Positions 1 through 8,341 of a DNA stretch of 29,892 nucleotides are shown one piece after another. The stretch lies in the IMG/VR virus record IMGVR_UViG_3300035211_000068, positions 1-29,892 of that record, one strand, 5' to 3'. The translations under genes and the position numbers were made by a program. The notes under the pieces were generated by a model. That model saw nothing but the letters and a program-made list of their open reading frames with translations, did no database searches and was not told the DNA's origin. Every line of letters starts with the position of its first letter. Position 1 is the first letter of the stretch. Origin of the DNA: a virus.

Positions 1-168
1 GCCTAGTGTGGATATTATGGTATCTATTATAGTAGTTAAAAACATAAAAAAGCTTATTCCTAATATTGCTCCAGCGTAAAAATCAGGTAGTGTACCTTTT
101 ATAAAAAGTACTAAATTTAATAGCATCCATAATATCCAGAAAATAATTTTTATTATATTACTTTTCAT
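1..168 (-). CDS. Small membrane protein, 3' end outside window
   Basis: This is an open frame of 56 codons that runs off the left edge. It starts at ATG 168, nine bases after an AGGAGG ribosome site (178-183). The visible protein is mostly two hydrophobic segments, about residues 5-24 and 32-54, joined by a short polar loop with KGTLPDFY. That is the shape of a small double-spanning membrane protein. It follows the primase-helicase gene by 17 bases and is probably on the same transcript. I do not recognise the family. Holin, superinfection-exclusion protein and other accessory membrane proteins are all possible, and nothing visible separates them. Confidence 0.65.
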   Translation of the reverse strand, partial: MKSNIIKIIFWILWMLLNLVLFIKGTLPDFYAGAILGISFFMFLTTIIDTIISTLG

Positions 169-185
169 AACTTAGGACCTCCTCT

Positions 186-2504
186 TTATATTTTCTTATA
201 GGCTTTTTGCCTACCCCACAGGGTATCTATTTTTTTGTTCTCTTCCAGGTCATAATTCATACTTAACAGCATGGCTCTAATGTTCCTGGAGTCTACTAGT
301 TTTTTATCCTCTATTTCTTTTTTAAATAGTTCTCCCCAGATTTCCGCGATTGTTATATACTTTCTAACTGTATATTCTTTAAGCATGTCTTTATTTACAG
401 AACCAGCCATGTAGGACTTTATGTAAGCCCGCCTCTGGTGAAGCTCATACTTATACCAATCTCCGGGAACAGGCATTTCAAGATAATTAGCAACATAATC
501 TACGTTGTCATCCACGGCTATTAATGAATTTTGTATTCTAATAGATTCTTTTATAGAATCATAGTCGGTTAAATATAGTTCCTCTCCCCCGGTGTCGTAT
601 ATCTGCTTTGCCTCTGCCCAAACCTGGTTGCGAATGCTATACAGCCATTCATGGTCTACCTTGCATTTAGTCAAAAACGGCCACCATCTTCTATTTCCAG
701 TTAAGTCTTTTAAAAACCCGGTGTCACTTTCATTTGTAGTTGCAGCTATAACAGAAGTTCTGTCCATATCTTCAAGCACTCTAGCATATGGTGGCCTGTA
801 ATAGTCAGATTCCCTTGTTAAAAAACTTTTCACTACTTCATTATCTGTTCTGTACATTCCCGCAATTTCTGCAAGCTCTATACACCATTTTCCGGGTAAT
901 TTTTCAGCACCAGTCTTGTCTTTCATTTCATTTAGTGATAGACTATCGGTAAAATAGCTTTTACCGAAAAGTATTTTGAAAAAGCTACTCTTACCATAAC
1001 CAGTTTTGCCAACTGGCGTTAGCACATGGTCAAATTTTATAGGTGAGTCATATATCCTATAAATTGCAGCCAGTAAAAATTTTCTTATAATGTCTCTATG
1101 GTAGCTGTCATTCGGTGTACCAAAGCTGTTAGTCAGCAGCGAATCTACCCTACGCGTACCATCCCAGGTTAAACCATCGAGATACCTTTTTATAGGATGG
1201 TACGTATTAAGATTAGCAACAATATCTACTGAATCTTCTACCAGTTGTTTTGATGTATGCACATTATATTTCGTCTGAAGTGCTCTGTGCATCATTGTGA
1301 TGTCTATATTCTGTAATAATCCTCTCTTAGAACTTTTGTACCACTGGCCCTTATTCTGGATATATATTTTTTTATCAAACTCATTAAATTTAATATTAAA
1401 TTCATTCTTTAATATAAGCTCAATGTTTTTGTAAGTCTTATAAATATTTCCATTCCTATCCCTGGCTAATTCTTTATGCCAGGGCTGGGCTTCTGAAAAA
1501 TCCTCTTTTGACAGCTCTTCCCTGACTTCAGGAAGGCTTACTATATATTTAAGGGCTTTATTCTCGCTGCCTTCAAACATGTGCAGCCTTACAAGGTCAA
1601 AAGCATTACTCAGCCTTTCGCTGGCCGGGTCAGTTCCATGCCAGCTGTATAGAAAATGGGTATCATATATAACAGCACCACAGCTGGTAGACCCCAGCGT
1701 ATATGTATATCTACCTTCTACATTAGACTCTTCATAAAGAGGATTTTTATCCTTATCCAGAAGAATTTCAGTAAATAATCTTTCTAAAGGGTATGTCCTG
1801 CAAAATGCTCCAATAGGCCCACTTTTAGTAGTAGGGTCCTGCTGTTTTCTACCTACTATTTTTTTTATATCTTTTTCTAAAGGATGAAGGGGCCACTTGC
1901 TCCTATCCGTCCAGCCATCGCGCAGGAACATACCTTTTTGTAAGAGCATGCCCTCCCAGCTTTTAAAAACCCACTCGCCATCCCGGCTTTTACTCGGCCA
2001 AAACATTACTCTTGTAGCCTGGAAGGTAGTTCTACATACATTTTCTATGCCTATTAGGCAGGCTACCTTTCTGGCTATATACTCATACTCATCATTTGAT
2101 ATTGGCTCAAAACCTGTTTCAAACGGTAAGATAAGCCTTAAGTGCGGATCATTTTTAGCATGGCTGTGCGAGCTGTGTAATAGGCCGCAAAAACCATAAG
2201 TGCTCATCATCCTATCTATTATACTAAATATACTTAAATCACAATCTTCTATGTCTAGCGTGACTAAACTTCTTAATTTTATCTTATTACCTCTCCTGGC
2301 AGTGGATTGTACTTGCAGCAATCCGCCTATAAACCAACCTCTATCTTTAATTTGTAACTTTTTATCTTTATTAGATTTTACATATTCAGCAAATGTCTCT
2401 ATTGTTACTATTGGGTCTGAGAACTTCTTGACCAGCTGTTCCCAGGAATATTTTTCCTGGGAGGGTCTTTTACTGAATCTGTCTCTACCAGTAGAAATTA
2501 TCAT
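186..2504 (-). CDS. Phage primase-helicase, VapE-like (AEP primase + superfamily 3-type ATPase)
   Basis: The 772-residue protein probably primes and unwinds phage DNA. Its N-terminal part looks like an archaeo-eukaryotic primase: acidic pair in LDIEDCD (D84, E86), then HSSHSHAKNDPHLRLILP (110-127) and TRVMFWPSK (164-172). The C-terminal part matches virulence-associated E / phage P4-type helicases: Walker A GKTGYGKSS (499-507), an acidic strand KWCIELAEIAG (539-549), then SVIAATTNESD and GNRRWWPF near 584-610, which fit sensor and arginine-finger positions. The start at 2504 has a GGGAGG site. Primase-helicases of this kind usually travel with a DUF2800/DUF2815/PolA set, as here. The domain call is by motif; activity is inferred. 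Confidence 0.88.
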   Translation of the reverse strand: MIISTGRDRFSKRPSQEKYSWEQLVKKFSDPIVTIETFAEYVKSNKDKKLQIKDRGWFIGGLLQVQSTARRGNKIKLRSLVTLDIEDCDLSIFSIIDRMMSTYGFCGLLHSSHSHAKNDPHLRLILPFETGFEPISNDEYEYIARKVACLIGIENVCRTTFQATRVMFWPSKSRDGEWVFKSWEGMLLQKGMFLRDGWTDRSKWPLHPLEKDIKKIVGRKQQDPTTKSGPIGAFCRTYPLERLFTEILLDKDKNPLYEESNVEGRYTYTLGSTSCGAVIYDTHFLYSWHGTDPASERLSNAFDLVRLHMFEGSENKALKYIVSLPEVREELSKEDFSEAQPWHKELARDRNGNIYKTYKNIELILKNEFNIKFNEFDKKIYIQNKGQWYKSSKRGLLQNIDITMMHRALQTKYNVHTSKQLVEDSVDIVANLNTYHPIKRYLDGLTWDGTRRVDSLLTNSFGTPNDSYHRDIIRKFLLAAIYRIYDSPIKFDHVLTPVGKTGYGKSSFFKILFGKSYFTDSLSLNEMKDKTGAEKLPGKWCIELAEIAGMYRTDNEVVKSFLTRESDYYRPPYARVLEDMDRTSVIAATTNESDTGFLKDLTGNRRWWPFLTKCKVDHEWLYSIRNQVWAEAKQIYDTGGEELYLTDYDSIKESIRIQNSLIAVDDNVDYVANYLEMPVPGDWYKYELHQRRAYIKSYMAGSVNKDMLKEYTVRKYITIAEIWGELFKKEIEDKKLVDSRNIRAMLLSMNYDLEENKKIDTLWGRQKAYKKI

Positions 2505-2544
2505 ATTATCCTCCCTTCTTTATATAGAGGCAAGGTGTGTGATA

Positions 2545-2973
2545 TTATTTTTTATTTCTATTTTCTACTATATCTTTTAGTTCTCTAAAGTCTGTTAAGT
2601 CTTTAAATTTAAAAAATAGAAGTACACTTCTAATTAAAAGCAGGACCATAAGTATTGCATAAAAAATATAATGATAAAGTGAAACTGCTGATATCAAACC
2701 GCATACGCATAAAAATAGCAGCAATCCTCCTGCAAATATTGTATAATTAAAGCAGCTATCATTAAATTTATATTCCTTTTCTGGCTGCTCTTTTTTCATT
2801 TTAAGTTCTAGTAGATAATTCATCGTGGTGTATATTAGAAAAGATTCTTCATCCGTCTCAGAATTTTTTTTCATACAATGAAGGATACAATCATCAAGAG
2901 TTGGTTCTGTAAAGTTAAGATCTTCAAATTGCTTTTTAAGTATATCCATGTCTCTTAGTCTATTTATCTTCAT
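2545..2973 (-). CDS. Two-pass membrane protein of unknown function
   Basis: The 142-residue protein has a charged N-terminal half (1-74) with four cysteines (C29, C33 and C74 among them), then two long hydrophobic stretches at about 77-97 and 100-121, and a charged C-terminal tail. The pattern suggests a membrane-anchored protein with a sizeable cytoplasmic N-terminal domain. Its ATG overlaps the TGA of the preceding gene (ATGA), so translation is probably coupled. A second Met at residue 9 is an alternative start. I do not recognise the family. Membrane proteins placed among phage replication genes may anchor replication or exclude other phages, but no motif supports either here. Confidence 0.7.
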   Translation of the reverse strand: MKINRLRDMDILKKQFEDLNFTEPTLDDCILHCMKKNSETDEESFLIYTTMNYLLELKMKKEQPEKEYKFNDSCFNYTIFAGGLLLFLCVCGLISAVSLYHYIFYAILMVLLLIRSVLLFFKFKDLTDFRELKDIVENRNKK

Positions 2974-3260
2974 ATAATTTTTCCTTTCATTATATCATCA
3001 AATAACTTACCTGCATCATTAGTGTTAAACCTTTGTTTTTCGCATACATTCTGTAGTATATGTTTCATTAATTTGCGGCCCTCCTTTTCTATGAGGGTGT
3101 TTACATCTTTTTTGCCTAGGTTATCTGTCATTGTACTCTTACACATAGCTGATATCATATCTAATCTAGCCATAAATTTAGCTAGCTCTTCTGGTTTAAA
3201 ACCAGATAAAAAATCTCTTATCTGCTCAAAATTTAAGTTGTCATCTGAACTTATTTGCAT
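2970..3260 (-). CDS. Hypothetical protein, helical
   Basis: This 96-residue predicted helical protein has no signal or membrane segment. It shows FEQIRDFLSGFKPEELAKF near the N-terminus and an amphipathic C-terminal half. The start at 3260 lies just after the stop of the Xre-type gene. The nearest good ribosome site (GGAGG) is about 15 bases upstream, which is long, so the start is less certain than for its neighbours. It is cotranscribed with the regulator upstream and the membrane protein downstream. I do not recognise it. Confidence 0.6.
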   Translation of the reverse strand: MQISSDDNLNFEQIRDFLSGFKPEELAKFMARLDMISAMCKSTMTDNLGKKDVNTLIEKEGRKLMKHILQNVCEKQRFNTNDAGKLFDDIMKGKII

Positions 3261-3267
3261 TAAATAA

Positions 3268-3534
3268 TTATATTTCCTCCTCTTCTATTGTTGGCCATAT
3301 TTGTTTTTCGCTAAATTGTAATTTAGCACAGATTTTATCTCTGATATCTTTTGGTGGGATTTTTTTACAGGCACGCTCGTATTGTACTCTGTAAGCATCA
3401 CAACTGATGCCTAAAACTTCTCCCATTTCTCTTTGTGTTATTTTCCTAAATTGTCTTAGCTGCTTTAAATGTGATGTGATATTTCTTTTAATTCTAAAAA
3501 GTTTTGTATTAGTTAGTTTCCGCTTTTGACTCAT
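3268..3534 (-). CDS. Xre-type helix-turn-helix DNA-binding protein
   Basis: This 88-residue protein has one HTH domain at about residues 20-75. LKQLRQFRKITQREMGEVLG followed by ISCDAYRVQYERACKKIPP is the five-helix Xre/Cro layout, with recognition helix around CDAYRVQYER. A basic N-terminal arm precedes it. ATG 3534 follows an AGGAG site by nine bases. No dimerisation or LexA-like peptidase domain is present, so this is a minimal Cro-like regulator rather than a CI-type repressor. It lies inside the replication operon and not opposite a divergent promoter, which argues against a classic lysogeny switch. The dyads at 9710-9738 and 26684-26703 are candidate targets by inference only. Confidence 0.75.
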   Translation of the reverse strand: MSQKRKLTNTKLFRIKRNITSHLKQLRQFRKITQREMGEVLGISCDAYRVQYERACKKIPPKDIRDKICAKLQFSEKQIWPTIEEEEI

Positions 3535-3814
3535 TCTTTCTATCTCCTATCAATCTTTTTACATATTCATATATATCATTTTCAACTGAGGCAAATGACT
3601 CAGCTACTTTTTCTAAATCATTCTTTTCATCCTCTGTGAGTGATTTATCGACTATATTATTTATTATTTCCGCAGACTTAATATTTATAGACCCCAAAGC
3701 AGCAATCATTTCATGATAAACTAGTCCTTGATAAAAAGCTTTAGACTCAAATTTCTGTATATCTTCCCTGTAAACTAGGCTGTAATTAAAAATTTTTTCA
3801 TTCTCCTTCTTCAT
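3509..3814 (-). CDS. Hypothetical protein
   Basis: This 101-residue soluble protein has no cysteines and is probably all-helical. Its sequence is acidic and lysine-rich, with a helix around residues 62-90 (SLTEDEKNDLEKVAESFASV). The start at 3814 has GGAGG six bases upstream. Its 3' end overlaps the start of the Xre-type gene by 26 bases, suggesting coupled expression. No recognised domain. Confidence 0.65.
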   Translation of the reverse strand: MKKENEKIFNYSLVYREDIQKFESKAFYQGLVYHEMIAALGSINIKSAEIINNIVDKSLTEDEKNDLEKVAESFASVENDIYEYVKRLIGDRKNESKAETN

Positions 3815-4067
3815 TTTTTACCTCCATGATTAAGTTATGTATTTTTTTAAGTTTTTCCCATCTATCTGATGGTCCTCGCAGCAGCATTTCAGTATCGGCT
3901 ACTGTTTCTAGCAGCATGTCTATACCTACTAAAATAGTATCATCTGGTATTTTATGGTCTATTAAATAGTCTTTTAATTTCATAAATTTTACTCTTGCTA
4001 GTCTGGCTTGTTCATTAAGTAAACTTTCATGTAGAAAATCAAGTTCTTCTTTTCCATAGCCATCCAT
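3798..4067 (-). CDS. Hypothetical helical protein
   Basis: I chose ATG 4067 (MDGYGKEELDFLHESLL) over an upstream ATG at 4106, because a GAGGAG site lies eight bases before 4067 and the upstream start would overlap the previous gene. The 89-residue product is predicted helical, with a long amphipathic stretch around LNEQARLARVKFMKLKDYL. Its leader, GGAGTGATACTATGG, is almost identical to that of the next gene upstream. No recognised family. Confidence 0.6.
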   Translation of the reverse strand: MDGYGKEELDFLHESLLNEQARLARVKFMKLKDYLIDHKIPDDTILVGIDMLLETVADTEMLLRGPSDRWEKLKKIHNLIMEVKNEEGE

Positions 4068-4071
4068 AGTA

Positions 4072-4404
4072 TCACTCCTCTTTGAAATATTTACTAACAA
4101 CTTCAATTAGTCTTCTACCATTTAAATCGGATTCATTCCAGAGCACAACTCTAATTTCACTTTTTCTAAAATGCTGAGCCAGCGCTATATCTTTTAAAGT
4201 GATACCAAGTTCATTTGGAGTATCACTCAGTTTAAAAGGTTTTGATTTTTTATAATCAAACTGCATTCTTTCAATCTGCTTTTCTGAAAATATCCCGGCT
4301 TTACCCAGGCAGTTTGTATAACCATGACTATTTGGATTCCAGAACATTAAAAATCCTTCACACATACTTCTTCTATAATTTAATATTATGTACTTATCAC
4401 CCAT
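4072..4404 (-). CDS. Hypothetical phage protein
   Basis: This 110-residue protein of mixed alpha/beta character begins at ATG 4404 after AAGGA. Features are FLMFWNPNSHGYTNCLGKAG (20-39) and a basic middle. The N-terminal pattern (a hydrophobic strand, then W-x-P-x-x-x-G-Y-T-x-x-L-x-x-A-G) reminds me of small conserved phage proteins of unknown role, but I cannot name the family. It sits between the DNA polymerase and smaller unknowns in the replication operon. Confidence 0.6.
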   Translation of the reverse strand: MGDKYIILNYRRSMCEGFLMFWNPNSHGYTNCLGKAGIFSEKQIERMQFDYKKSKPFKLSDTPNELGITLKDIALAQHFRKSEIRVVLWNESDLNGRRLIEVVSKYFKEE

Positions 4405-4408
4405 AGTA

Positions 4409-6283
4409 TCAGTCCTTTTTAAAATATTTGCTCACATACCCCGCTGCTTTAAGTACTAATCCGTCAGCCCAGCTTATAGGCTGTTCCATTATGCCTATAA
4501 GTTTTTCGAGTTCAATGTCTTCCATGATTATTTCATCATGGACATGGAAAATAATTTTTCCATGGTCTTTAACTCTCCATAGTGCTATAGCTAATATATC
4601 CCTGGCTATAGCCTGGACTATGTTTTCTGTTAGTCTACCACCAAAAGTGGTGATAGATGCCCAAATTTTAGGTTTCTTAGGGTCATTTAAATATCCCCAG
4701 TAAGCAGGGGTATCTTTGCCCCAGTCATTTTGCCTTATATGAGGCTTGTAATACCTCAAGGTTCGCTTATTAGGTAGCTGGATTTTAAGGAAATTATTAT
4801 CTCTGGATATAATAAGTCTATAACCTGAAATAAATCCACCTTCTTTAATAACTTTTATAACACTATTATTAAGCCAGTACCAGAACTTAACTATATTTTT
4901 GTTTGCTTCCCGGTACCTTACTTTTATATCCTCCGCCTCTTCTTCAGTGCCATCAAACCCCATATTAAATAGAGCTTGTGTACCGCCCTGGTAGCCTAGG
5001 CTTAATGTAGCCCTTTTACCTTTTTGCCTTAAATCATCGTCCACCTCTTCAATTTCTACATAGTACATACTGGCCGCCTGGGCTTCATAAATTTTACCAT
5101 GAGTAGCAAAAACTTTATTTGCCCACTCTTCACCAGCAAGCCAGCATAAAACTCTAGCCTCAATTGCTGAAAAGTCAGCTACTACAAATTCACTATCAGA
5201 GAGTATAGCTGGCCGAATCATCTGCTTTAAAATATTATTGTCATAAAATAACCTGGGGTCTATACCTTTATAGACTAAGGACTTTACAATTTCAATAGTC
5301 CTATCATCTATATACATCCTGGGCAGGTTATGGACCTGTATAGCATTAGAGCTCCACCGTCCTGTGTGAGCGCCGTAGAACTTCATAAGTCCATATATAC
5401 AGCCTCCTATTTCATGATTTAGCATAGCAGAAAATTTAGCTGTGGAAGTATGCCCTGTTTTTTGTCTAATTCTAAGTACTTCCTTAACTTCATCCGGTAC
5501 ACTGGAATTATTTAAAAGCTCTTCCACACTTTCAGCATTCAAGCTGTCTGTTACAACAGCCTTTGAAGCCATCCAACCTTTTAACTGCACGAGTGAGTTA
5601 GGATTGTCAAGGCCAGTTAATAGTCTGGCTTTCTGCATCTGTTCTTGTTTATGATTATTTTCTATGTTTGTTATGCTTATACAGAATTTTTTATCAATCT
5701 TTACTCCAGTCTGGTTAATCTTATGGTCTAAATGCCAGAGCTTCCAATTAACCTGGCAGCCATTTTCATCCATCCAGCTGTCTACATATCTTTCAGCCTC
5801 AACATCTACCATATTGTATTTTTTATATTCTGCCCACTTTTCCGGATGAGTAGATGGTCCTCGTATTTTTCCAGCACTAGTAGGCTTTGAAAAAAAGTGA
5901 ACTCCTTTATTGTCCAGCTTTTTTATAGGGGCATCTATGATTTCTAACAGCTTTTCAAGTTTACCTGGTAATCCCAGGCTATAAGATTTAACCATAGTAC
6001 AGTTCCATTGTTTATAAAAAATGGGGAAGTATTTTTGAAGGCATACTATTTCAAAATTAGCATTATGAGCTAACTTTAAAACTTCAGGACTAATTAAACC
6101 CTCAATAACTTCTCCGGGTACTTCTTCTCCTTGCTCTAAATCTATGCATTTAACTTTATCATCATTGAATGCATAGCCCAGAAGCTGTATTTTAAAATCA
6201 GGACTGGAGGCATACTTATGTACGCCTACAGTCTTTATTGGAAGAGAACTAAAAGTCTCTATATCAATATGTAATTTATCCAC
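4409..6283 (-). CDS. Family A (PolA-type) phage DNA polymerase with 3'-5' exonuclease domain
   Basis: This is the replicative DNA polymerase. I place the start at GTG 6283, giving 624 residues: GGAG lies eight bases upstream, the GTG overlaps the stop of the DUF2815 gene (GTGGATAA), and the protein then begins just before the exonuclease motif, as is usual in this family. Any ATG further up would overlap that gene by up to 100 bases. Exo I is HIDIET (D7, E9), Exo II LAHNANFE (71-78) and Exo III YNMVD (156-160). Polymerase motif A is VVADFSAIEARVL (D370), motif B QKGKRATLSLGYQGG (420-434) and motif C HVHDE (580-584). All catalytic residues appear intact. There is no 5'-3' exonuclease domain, as in T7-type enzymes. 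Confidence 0.93.
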   Translation of the reverse strand: MDKLHIDIETFSSLPIKTVGVHKYASSPDFKIQLLGYAFNDDKVKCIDLEQGEEVPGEVIEGLISPEVLKLAHNANFEIVCLQKYFPIFYKQWNCTMVKSYSLGLPGKLEKLLEIIDAPIKKLDNKGVHFFSKPTSAGKIRGPSTHPEKWAEYKKYNMVDVEAERYVDSWMDENGCQVNWKLWHLDHKINQTGVKIDKKFCISITNIENNHKQEQMQKARLLTGLDNPNSLVQLKGWMASKAVVTDSLNAESVEELLNNSSVPDEVKEVLRIRQKTGHTSTAKFSAMLNHEIGGCIYGLMKFYGAHTGRWSSNAIQVHNLPRMYIDDRTIEIVKSLVYKGIDPRLFYDNNILKQMIRPAILSDSEFVVADFSAIEARVLCWLAGEEWANKVFATHGKIYEAQAASMYYVEIEEVDDDLRQKGKRATLSLGYQGGTQALFNMGFDGTEEEAEDIKVRYREANKNIVKFWYWLNNSVIKVIKEGGFISGYRLIISRDNNFLKIQLPNKRTLRYYKPHIRQNDWGKDTPAYWGYLNDPKKPKIWASITTFGGRLTENIVQAIARDILAIALWRVKDHGKIIFHVHDEIIMEDIELEKLIGIMEQPISWADGLVLKAAGYVSKYFKKD

Positions 6284-6866
6284 GTCTTCTTCTCCGTTTT
6301 TTACCTTCAGATTCTTTTTCAGCATCAGCTGTATTATTTTCTTCAAATTCGTCCTCAAAATCTTTAGTAATATCATAGGTAAGTTCTACCTGGTCACCGC
6401 CAGGTACTATTTTGATACCGTTCAACTGTATACCTATGCCTTTTCCTCCGGACTCGTGCTTGTATGGGTACAATCCCATGCTTACACGAGCATTCATGCC
6501 ATCGTAGCAGCCCTTTGTATCAAAAGTTTCATTATCCGGGCCTATGATTTTAACATCATAATCTGTCTTTGGTACTGCTACTAATACATTTTCCCAGATT
6601 TCTTGTTCTGATTCTTCCGACCGGTCTTTAAGAAAGTTTTCAAACTTTAACGTTGCTGGAGCTTTATTTCCCCATAACTTTTCCCTTCCCTCTCTTTTTG
6701 CATCATTAAAAGCTTTTTCCATCTGATCTAATGTAAATTTATCATCTTTATTAATTAATACATTTACATTAAATCTTAATCGTTCAGATCCTGGAGGGGC
6801 TGATTTTTCCCTCAAACCGTTTACGTATGCCAGTCTTACAATTCCTGTAACTACTTTATGATTCAT
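6276..6866 (-). CDS. DUF2815-family single-stranded-DNA-binding-like protein
   Basis: The 196-residue protein opens with VTGIVRLAYVNG and contains CYDGMNARVSMGLYPYKHES and GKGIGIQLNGIKIV, which I recognise as DUF2815. That family sits beside PolA in many Firmicutes phages and is thought to be an OB-fold ssDNA-binding protein. The C-terminus is unusual: an acidic stretch (about 168-187) followed by a KKRRRRRG tail, whereas many SSBs end in acid residues. ATG 6866 follows AGGAGG by eight bases, and that ribosome site abuts a perfect hairpin. The gene overlaps the polymerase GTG by eight bases, implying coupled translation. Confidence 0.8.
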   Translation of the reverse strand: MNHKVVTGIVRLAYVNGLREKSAPPGSERLRFNVNVLINKDDKFTLDQMEKAFNDAKREGREKLWGNKAPATLKFENFLKDRSEESEQEIWENVLVAVPKTDYDVKIIGPDNETFDTKGCYDGMNARVSMGLYPYKHESGGKGIGIQLNGIKIVPGGDQVELTYDITKDFEDEFEENNTADAEKESEGKKRRRRRG

Positions 6867-6877
6867 CTAACATGCCT

Positions 6878-6898
6878 CCTGCAAAATAATTTTGCAGG
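6878..6898 (-). promoter_or_regulatory. Hairpin touching the ribosome site of the DUF2815 gene
   Basis: A perfect 9-bp inverted repeat (CCTGCAAAA / TTTTGCAGG) with a 3-base loop lies in the 48-base gap between the DUF2800 and DUF2815 genes. On the minus strand the 3' arm ends in GCAGG and runs directly into the AGGAGG site, so folding would hide part of it. There is no U-tract after it, so it is unlikely to be a terminator. Translational control is inferred. Confidence 0.55.
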
Positions 6899-6914
6899 TG
6901 TGATTTCTATTTAT

Positions 6915-7583
6915 CTATTCAAAATCTTTGGCTATTAGATGTGTACAATTAGTCTTTCCGGGGCAGAAAAAACACCAATTTCCAGTTTTAAATATGCCGC
7001 TGCCAGTTAAAGCTGTTTTAGCTTTAACACTAACAGTATATTCAACCCACTCTATTAGAGTTTTCACATCTTGTTTATATGATGTAAAGTTGCCATTTTT
7101 ATTAAGCCTGGGCTGCATTATATGTAGATATATAGTTTCTATATTTACAAAAGGTTCTAATAACTTATAGGCCCCATATGCATATAATTTAAGTTGCGAG
7201 TTGTTCTCTGCCACTACTCTTGATGTACCATATTTTAAATCAATAATATGAAGGGTACCAGCCTTCAGTATTAAGTAATCTATAGAACCAAACCCATCTA
7301 TTGGTTCTATAGTAACCTCTTTCTCTATTAAAAATAAGTCACAACCATTTTTGAGTTTATTGATATAATCTCTGCAAGGATAAAGGTACAACTTCATTTC
7401 ATTAGAAATATATTCTAAAAAGTTACCATATGCCATTAAGTTTTCTAATAATTTGTGCGCTAATGTACCTTCCTTAGCATACTTGCTTTCCTCAGCGATT
7501 ATATCTTTAGTAAACTCGTAACTTGCTGTGCAATTTAGCCATCTAGCCGCCGAACTTGGCGGCAATTTAGCATGTTTACGCAT
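6915..7583 (-). CDS. DUF2800-family PD-(D/E)XK nuclease-like protein (Cas4/RecB-like), short form
   Basis: The 222-residue protein begins HAKLPPSSAARWLNCTAS, the usual DUF2800 opening, and has GTLAHKLLE (39-47), GFGSIDYLIL and LHIIDLKYG (PD-(D/E)XK core, D and E/K positions), then NSQLKLYAYGAY (helical QxxxY-type motif). C18 and a C-terminal CFFCPGKTNC cluster would supply Fe-S or zinc ligands, as in Cas4. The protein ends just after this cluster; relatives I remember are longer, so this is a compact version. Its likely role is DNA end processing or recombination next to the ssDNA-binding protein and polymerase. It overlaps the upstream gene by eight bases. Confidence 0.78.
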   Translation of the reverse strand: MRKHAKLPPSSAARWLNCTASYEFTKDIIAEESKYAKEGTLAHKLLENLMAYGNFLEYISNEMKLYLYPCRDYINKLKNGCDLFLIEKEVTIEPIDGFGSIDYLILKAGTLHIIDLKYGTSRVVAENNSQLKLYAYGAYKLLEPFVNIETIYLHIMQPRLNKNGNFTSYKQDVKTLIEWVEYTVSVKAKTALTGSGIFKTGNWCFFCPGKTNCTHLIAKDFE

Positions 7584-8097
7584 TTAATTCTTTGTCAAAA
7601 AGCTCTATTGCTAGTGCGCAAGTCGCAGACTTAGTTAAGTCTTCCAGAGCTTCTACTTTAAGCTTTTTACATATTTCATCAATTATTGCATCTGCATCTT
7701 TTTCTGAAAATTCGTCAATTACTTCCTGCTGCTTTAAAATCATTAAAAGGTAGTTGTAACAAAAATCGCATTTTTCAGGGTACTCTTTAATCTCATTAAT
7801 TTTTTTTATACCTACTAATTTGCAGCAATCTTCAACTATTTCAACAGCATCTTTGCTATTAAATTTTTCTGTGATGGCTATAACTAGTTCCATCACATCA
7901 GATAGAGTTTTTACTTTTTTTTCAGTTTCTTTTTTAGTTTCCTTCTTAGTTTCTTTTTTAGCTGCTAAGGGATTGTCTGATCTTGGAGTAATTGTTTCTT
8001 TTAAAGTATTTCCTGCTAATTCGTCTAAAAGTTTTTTAGCTTTTTCTAACTGCTCAACAGATATGCTTTCAAATTCTAAAGTTATTTTCAAGTTCAT
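7576..8097 (-). CDS. Hypothetical protein with charged linker
   Basis: The 173-residue protein has three parts: an N-terminal region starting MNLKITLEFESISVEQLEKA, a low-complexity linker with tandem KKET units (about 47-60), and a helical C-terminal domain (about 63-173) with scattered cysteines, including CDFC. No domain is recognised. It lies immediately upstream of the DUF2800 gene and overlaps it. The N-terminus overlaps the preceding gene by 29 bases and is preceded by AAGGA. A DNA-metabolism accessory role is suggested only by position. Confidence 0.65.
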   Translation of the reverse strand: MNLKITLEFESISVEQLEKAKKLLDELAGNTLKETITPRSDNPLAAKKETKKETKKETEKKVKTLSDVMELVIAITEKFNSKDAVEIVEDCCKLVGIKKINEIKEYPEKCDFCYNYLLMILKQQEVIDEFSEKDADAIIDEICKKLKVEALEDLTKSATCALAIELFDKELNA

Positions 8098-8338
8098 CTT
8101 TTAATTCCTTTCTTGTTAATTTTCCGGTGTATATCTTAGTCTTTGGGAAATACAAAGAAAATTTTCTTTGTATTTCAGAAAATGGCACTCTGGTAGTGAA
8201 ATATATGACCCCTTTTTGCTTAAATACTTCTATATTAGAATAAGTAATTTTAATAACAAAAATAATTAAGCTTTCAAAAAAATCTATAGTTTCTATAGGG
8301 TCATATATTATTGTACAATATTTATTTCTATTATACAT
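8069..8338 (-). CDS. Hypothetical protein
   Basis: This 89-residue alpha/beta protein starts MYNRNKYCTIIYDP with GAGG eight bases upstream. It contains a hydrophobic strand or helix FFESLIIFVIKITYSNIEVF and a basic C-terminal half ending KELKDELENNF. The hydrophobic part is interrupted and is more likely a buried strand than a membrane segment. No family recognised. Confidence 0.6.
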   Translation of the reverse strand: MYNRNKYCTIIYDPIETIDFFESLIIFVIKITYSNIEVFKQKGVIYFTTRVPFSEIQRKFSLYFPKTKIYTGKLTRKELKDELENNFRI

Positions 8339-8341
8339 CCA

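Noticed and set aside
4067-4410. Near-identical leaders GGACTGATACTATGG and GGAGTGATACTATGG before two adjacent genes
   Set aside because: The two proteins do not look related and the match is short and centred on the ribosome site. It is weaker evidence of an insertion event than the repeat at 15022/15831.
6284-6376. Upstream in-frame extension of the DNA polymerase to ATG 6376
   Set aside because: It overlaps the DUF2815 gene by about 100 bases and encodes a basic stretch unlike the family. GTG 6283 has a ribosome site and puts the exonuclease motif at the expected place.
7921-7970. Repeat-like region (KKET units) considered as a direct repeat or CRISPR remnant
   Set aside because: It is in-frame low-complexity coding sequence with no spacers. 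No CRISPR array, tRNA or insertion sequence was seen in the window.
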